Assembly (NCBI GenBank): GCA_029263455.1 | Contig: JAJCXM010000032.1 | Span: 186,001-250,000 of the forward strand | DNA length: 64,000 bases | Source: Holophagae bacterium | Lineage (GTDB): Bacteria > Acidobacteriota > Holophagae > Acanthopleuribacterales > Acanthopleuribacteraceae | Reading direction: 5' to 3' | Shown here: positions 62,116 to 64,000 of the stretch, piece after piece | Numbering within the stretch: the first letter of the stretch is position 1 | Layout: every line of letters begins with the position of its first letter | The notes under the pieces: model-generated | What the model was told of the DNA's origin: nothing | Seen by the model: only the letters and a program-made list of their open reading frames with translations | The model's database searches: none | Position numbers and translations under genes: made by a program

Positions 62116-64000
62116 ATGACGGTTGCTGCGGCAACACTCGATAGATACGAAGATTAATCGCATTAATCTCACCGACACTTCGCAATTCGAATCCGAATCC
62201 GGCGATCAGATCGCACGCCGCTTGGGTGACGATGATTTCCCCATTGGGAACATTAGCTAGCAAGCGGTCTGCGATCTCGGTCGCTTCTCCCTGACCGGTC
62301 TCAGGGTCCATGGATCCGCAATGAATTGCAAATCGTCCCGTTGAGTCTTGTTCCCAGAGCGCCCAAGCAAATTGGATGGCGCGTCCTGGACCCGAAAAAA
62401 AGACTGCTTGCTTCGATGCCAGCCGCTGGCCGCCAGATGTTTTTACTAATTGATCGAGTCTGTCGTTGTCGATTTGAGCATCGAAGACCAGGCAAGCAAC
62501 GTGTTTGATGGCAGCTTCAGAAACACGTCTGAGCTGATAAACGAAGGCTTCGATGTGGTCTAAGATCGCACTTTGATCGCCCACAAAGGGTAGATGATCG
62601 ATGCCCGGTAATTCGATTAACTGAGCCCTTGGGATTCTCTCTGCTAAATAGCGTCCTTCTTCAACCTTTAGACACATATCGCCTTCACGGTGAAGTACCA
62701 GCGTTGGGACCGTTATTGTTGGCAGGACACTGCGGACATCAATTTCCGCATTCATCTGGGTGAGAGCGACGGCTGCATTTGGGCTGGCGCCCATTCTTAA
62801 GTAAGCGGACCACCAGTTCCTGAATTCTTTGTCGTGCGCCAACGATGGCGCACGATCCTCAATGCCGACGGGTCCACCCCATGTCTTTCTCATATATTCA
62901 AAGAACTTATCTCGTTGTTCAGAGGTTGGTGCCCAGGGATAATCGGGCGCCCAGATCCTTTTTGCATAAGATCCGATCATGACGATTCCGGCTGTCTTTT
63001 CAGGGTAAGCGGCTGCGAATAAGGCGCAAAGTGGGCCGCCTTCAGATACGCCGCACAGAACAGCTCGTTGAGAATTGGCCGCTTCCATAACGGCGCGAAC
63101 GTCGTCCATTCGCTGTTCCATCGTAGGCAAGCGGTCAATGGGAACACGATCAGACAGGCCAGTCCCGCGTTTATCGAAAACGATCAAACGCGAGAAAGAG
63201 GCCAGACGGTATAAGAAACGAGCAAAATGGGGTTCACGCCAAAAATATTCAAGATGGGATACCCAACCCATCACAAAGACCAAGTCAATGGGTCCTTGGC
63301 CAACCACCTGATAGGCGATGTTCACATCGCCACTTTGAGCGTAGTTAACGTCTGGCGTCTCCAAGAAACTGAGATCCATATCGTGTTCAGGCTTGCGATA
63401 GGCAATGCGTGGATGATCTGTTTCCTGCCAAGGACGATGCAGCCTGGGAATCACATTTCGTAACGATTCTGCGAAATCACTGGCGGTATGGAAACGTGCG
63501 AGTGGATTCTTCTCGAGAGCATGCTGAATGATGGCCTCGAATTCGTCGGGTATGTCGGTGATGTGTTGATCGAGGCTTTCGGCTGGTTCGTGTAGGATGG
63601 CGAATATAGTCCTGATTGAGTTCTTACGTCTGAACGGCGATACGCCCGTCAACATTTCATAGAGCATGGTGCCCAACGAAAACAAATCCGTTTGGTAAGT
63701 AATCGACTCATTACTGAGTTGTTCAGGTGACATATAGGCCAACGTGCCTTCCGATCCCTCGGAGCCTTGTTCTTCTAATGTGTTTCTTGCTAAGCCGAAA
63801 TCGAGGATCTTCACACGGCCATCTTCAAGTACATAAATATTGTCGGGCTTAAGGTCGCAATGAACGATTCCCCGCGCATGGGCGCTAGCTAGTCCGTCTG
63901 CGATAGCTGCGCCAAGCTCCAGAACGCGTGACCAAGGTAGTCTGATTGATAGTGTCAGCAAGTCTCGCAGTGACTGTCCGCTTAATAACTCCATGACGGC
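62108..64000 (-). CDS. Ser/Thr kinase - alpha/beta hydrolase - cyclase-like fusion, 5' end outside the window
   Basis: At least 630 residues; the frame runs past the right edge, with AVMELLSGQSL at the edge being a kinase hinge, so the start is upstream. The kinase part shows IVHCDLKPDNIYV (Arg of HRD replaced by Cys), KILDFGLARN and GTLAYMSPEQ, and ends near residue 185. An alpha/beta hydrolase follows (about 205-490): VNYAQSGDVNIAYQVVGQGP, FDKRGTGLSDRV, nucleophile elbow CGVSEGGPL, and GIDHLPFVGD. The C-terminus (about 495-628) resembles a class III adenylate cyclase (VKTSGGQRLASKQAVFFSGPGRAIQ, EIIVTQAACDLIAG), but metal aspartates are not evident. Activity of the cyclase part is doubtful. 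Confidence 0.85.
   Translation of the reverse strand, partial: AVMELLSGQSLRDLLTLSIRLPWSRVLELGAAIADGLASAHARGIVHCDLKPDNIYVLEDGRVKILDFGLARNTLEEQGSEGSEGTLAYMSPEQLSNESITYQTDLFSLGTMLYEMLTGVSPFRRKNSIRTIFAILHEPAESLDQHITDIPDEFEAIIQHALEKNPLARFHTASDFAESLRNVIPRLHRPWQETDHPRIAYRKPEHDMDLSFLETPDVNYAQSGDVNIAYQVVGQGPIDLVFVMGWVSHLEYFWREPHFARFLYRLASFSRLIVFDKRGTGLSDRVPIDRLPTMEQRMDDVRAVMEAANSQRAVLCGVSEGGPLCALFAAAYPEKTAGIVMIGSYAKRIWAPDYPWAPTSEQRDKFFEYMRKTWGGPVGIEDRAPSLAHDKEFRNWWSAYLRMGASPNAAVALTQMNAEIDVRSVLPTITVPTLVLHREGDMCLKVEEGRYLAERIPRAQLIELPGIDHLPFVGDQSAILDHIEAFVYQLRRVSEAAIKHVACLVFDAQIDNDRLDQLVKTSGGQRLASKQAVFFSGPGRAIQFAWALWEQDSTGRFAIHCGSMDPETGQGEATEIADRLLANVPNGEIIVTQAACDLIAGFGFELRSVGEINAINLRIYRVLPQQPSFT

Overview
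The window looks like chromosome from a Gram-negative, deep-branching environmental bacterium. The closest overall impression is Acidobacteriota (Holophagae or Acanthopleuribacter-like) or a myxobacterium-like lineage. That is an inference from gene types: DUF4388 and MglA-type GTPase proteins, many PilZ domains, PilZ-fused Ser/Thr kinases, a futalosine-pathway MqnA, RNase J together with YbeY, a PhoX-type phosphatase and an SNF-family sodium symporter. No rRNA, integrase, insertion sequence, phage or CRISPR array was seen. Gene density is high and most genes are full length. Only the first gene (left edge) and the last gene (right edge) are cut by the window.

Layout. 1-2.3 kb: an acidic repeat-containing protein and a DUF4388-like protein. 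2.3-7.1 kb: a DUF2608 HAD-like protein and PhoX, then a YiiX-like cysteine hydrolase. 7.1-15.4 kb, minus strand: Lon-like protease, prepilin peptidase, soluble PTS proteins (EI, HPr, EIIA-Man), an FAD/NAD(P) oxidoreductase and a beta-propeller protein. 15.5-18.4 kb, plus strand: ybeY, a CorC/HlyC-type CBS protein and a DUF1444-like protein. 18.4-19.8 kb: a MoaD/ThiS-like protein coupled to a BNR propeller. 20-27.5 kb: a periplasmic propeller sensor, a PilZ-PilZ-Ser/Thr kinase and a partner. 27.6-31.05 kb: eukaryotic-type AdoMet decarboxylase, spermidine synthase, RuBisCO-like protein and cupin. 31.1-35.7 kb, minus strand: rplI and a two-gene GHKL ATPase/transglutaminase unit. 35.8 kb: tRNA-Arg. 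36-40.7 kb, minus strand: alpha/beta hydrolase, PqqB-like MBL protein, dxr, cdsA and uppS. 40.9-44.3 kb: a MoxR ATPase (plus), then RNase J and rsmA (minus). 44.6-47.1 kb: sucC, sucD and ndk. 47.4-49 kb: an orphan gene and three tRNAs (Gly, Cys, Leu). 49.5-55.1 kb: diguanylate cyclase, GTPase-GAF-pseudokinase, sodium symporter and mqnA. 55.1-64 kb: an orphan gene, a tandem-PilZ protein, GH25 lysozyme, radical SAM protein, CadC-like TPR regulator, beta-helix protein, and a kinase-hydrolase-cyclase-like fusion.

Two stretches stand out. The first is speD-speE-RLP-cupin at 27.6-31.05 kb. Spermidine synthesis releases methylthioadenosine, and the RuBisCO-like protein plus cupin resemble the pair that in Rhodospirillum rubrum carries methylthioadenosine carbon toward 1-deoxyxylulose 5-phosphate. 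This operon may therefore tie polyamine synthesis to isoprenoid precursor supply; dxr, the next enzyme, lies 7 kb away. The second is the 31.65-35.65 kb pair: an HSP90/GHKL-type ATPase joined through membrane segments to a transglutaminase-like domain, co-translated with a gene that looks like a degenerate GHKL protein. I do not recognise this as a described system.

Cyclic-di-GMP and phospho-signalling are the other theme: one diguanylate cyclase with an intact I-site, PilZ domains in two proteins, two Ser/Thr kinases, an MglA-like GTPase fused to a histidine kinase that lacks its phospho-accepting histidine, and two membrane sensors.
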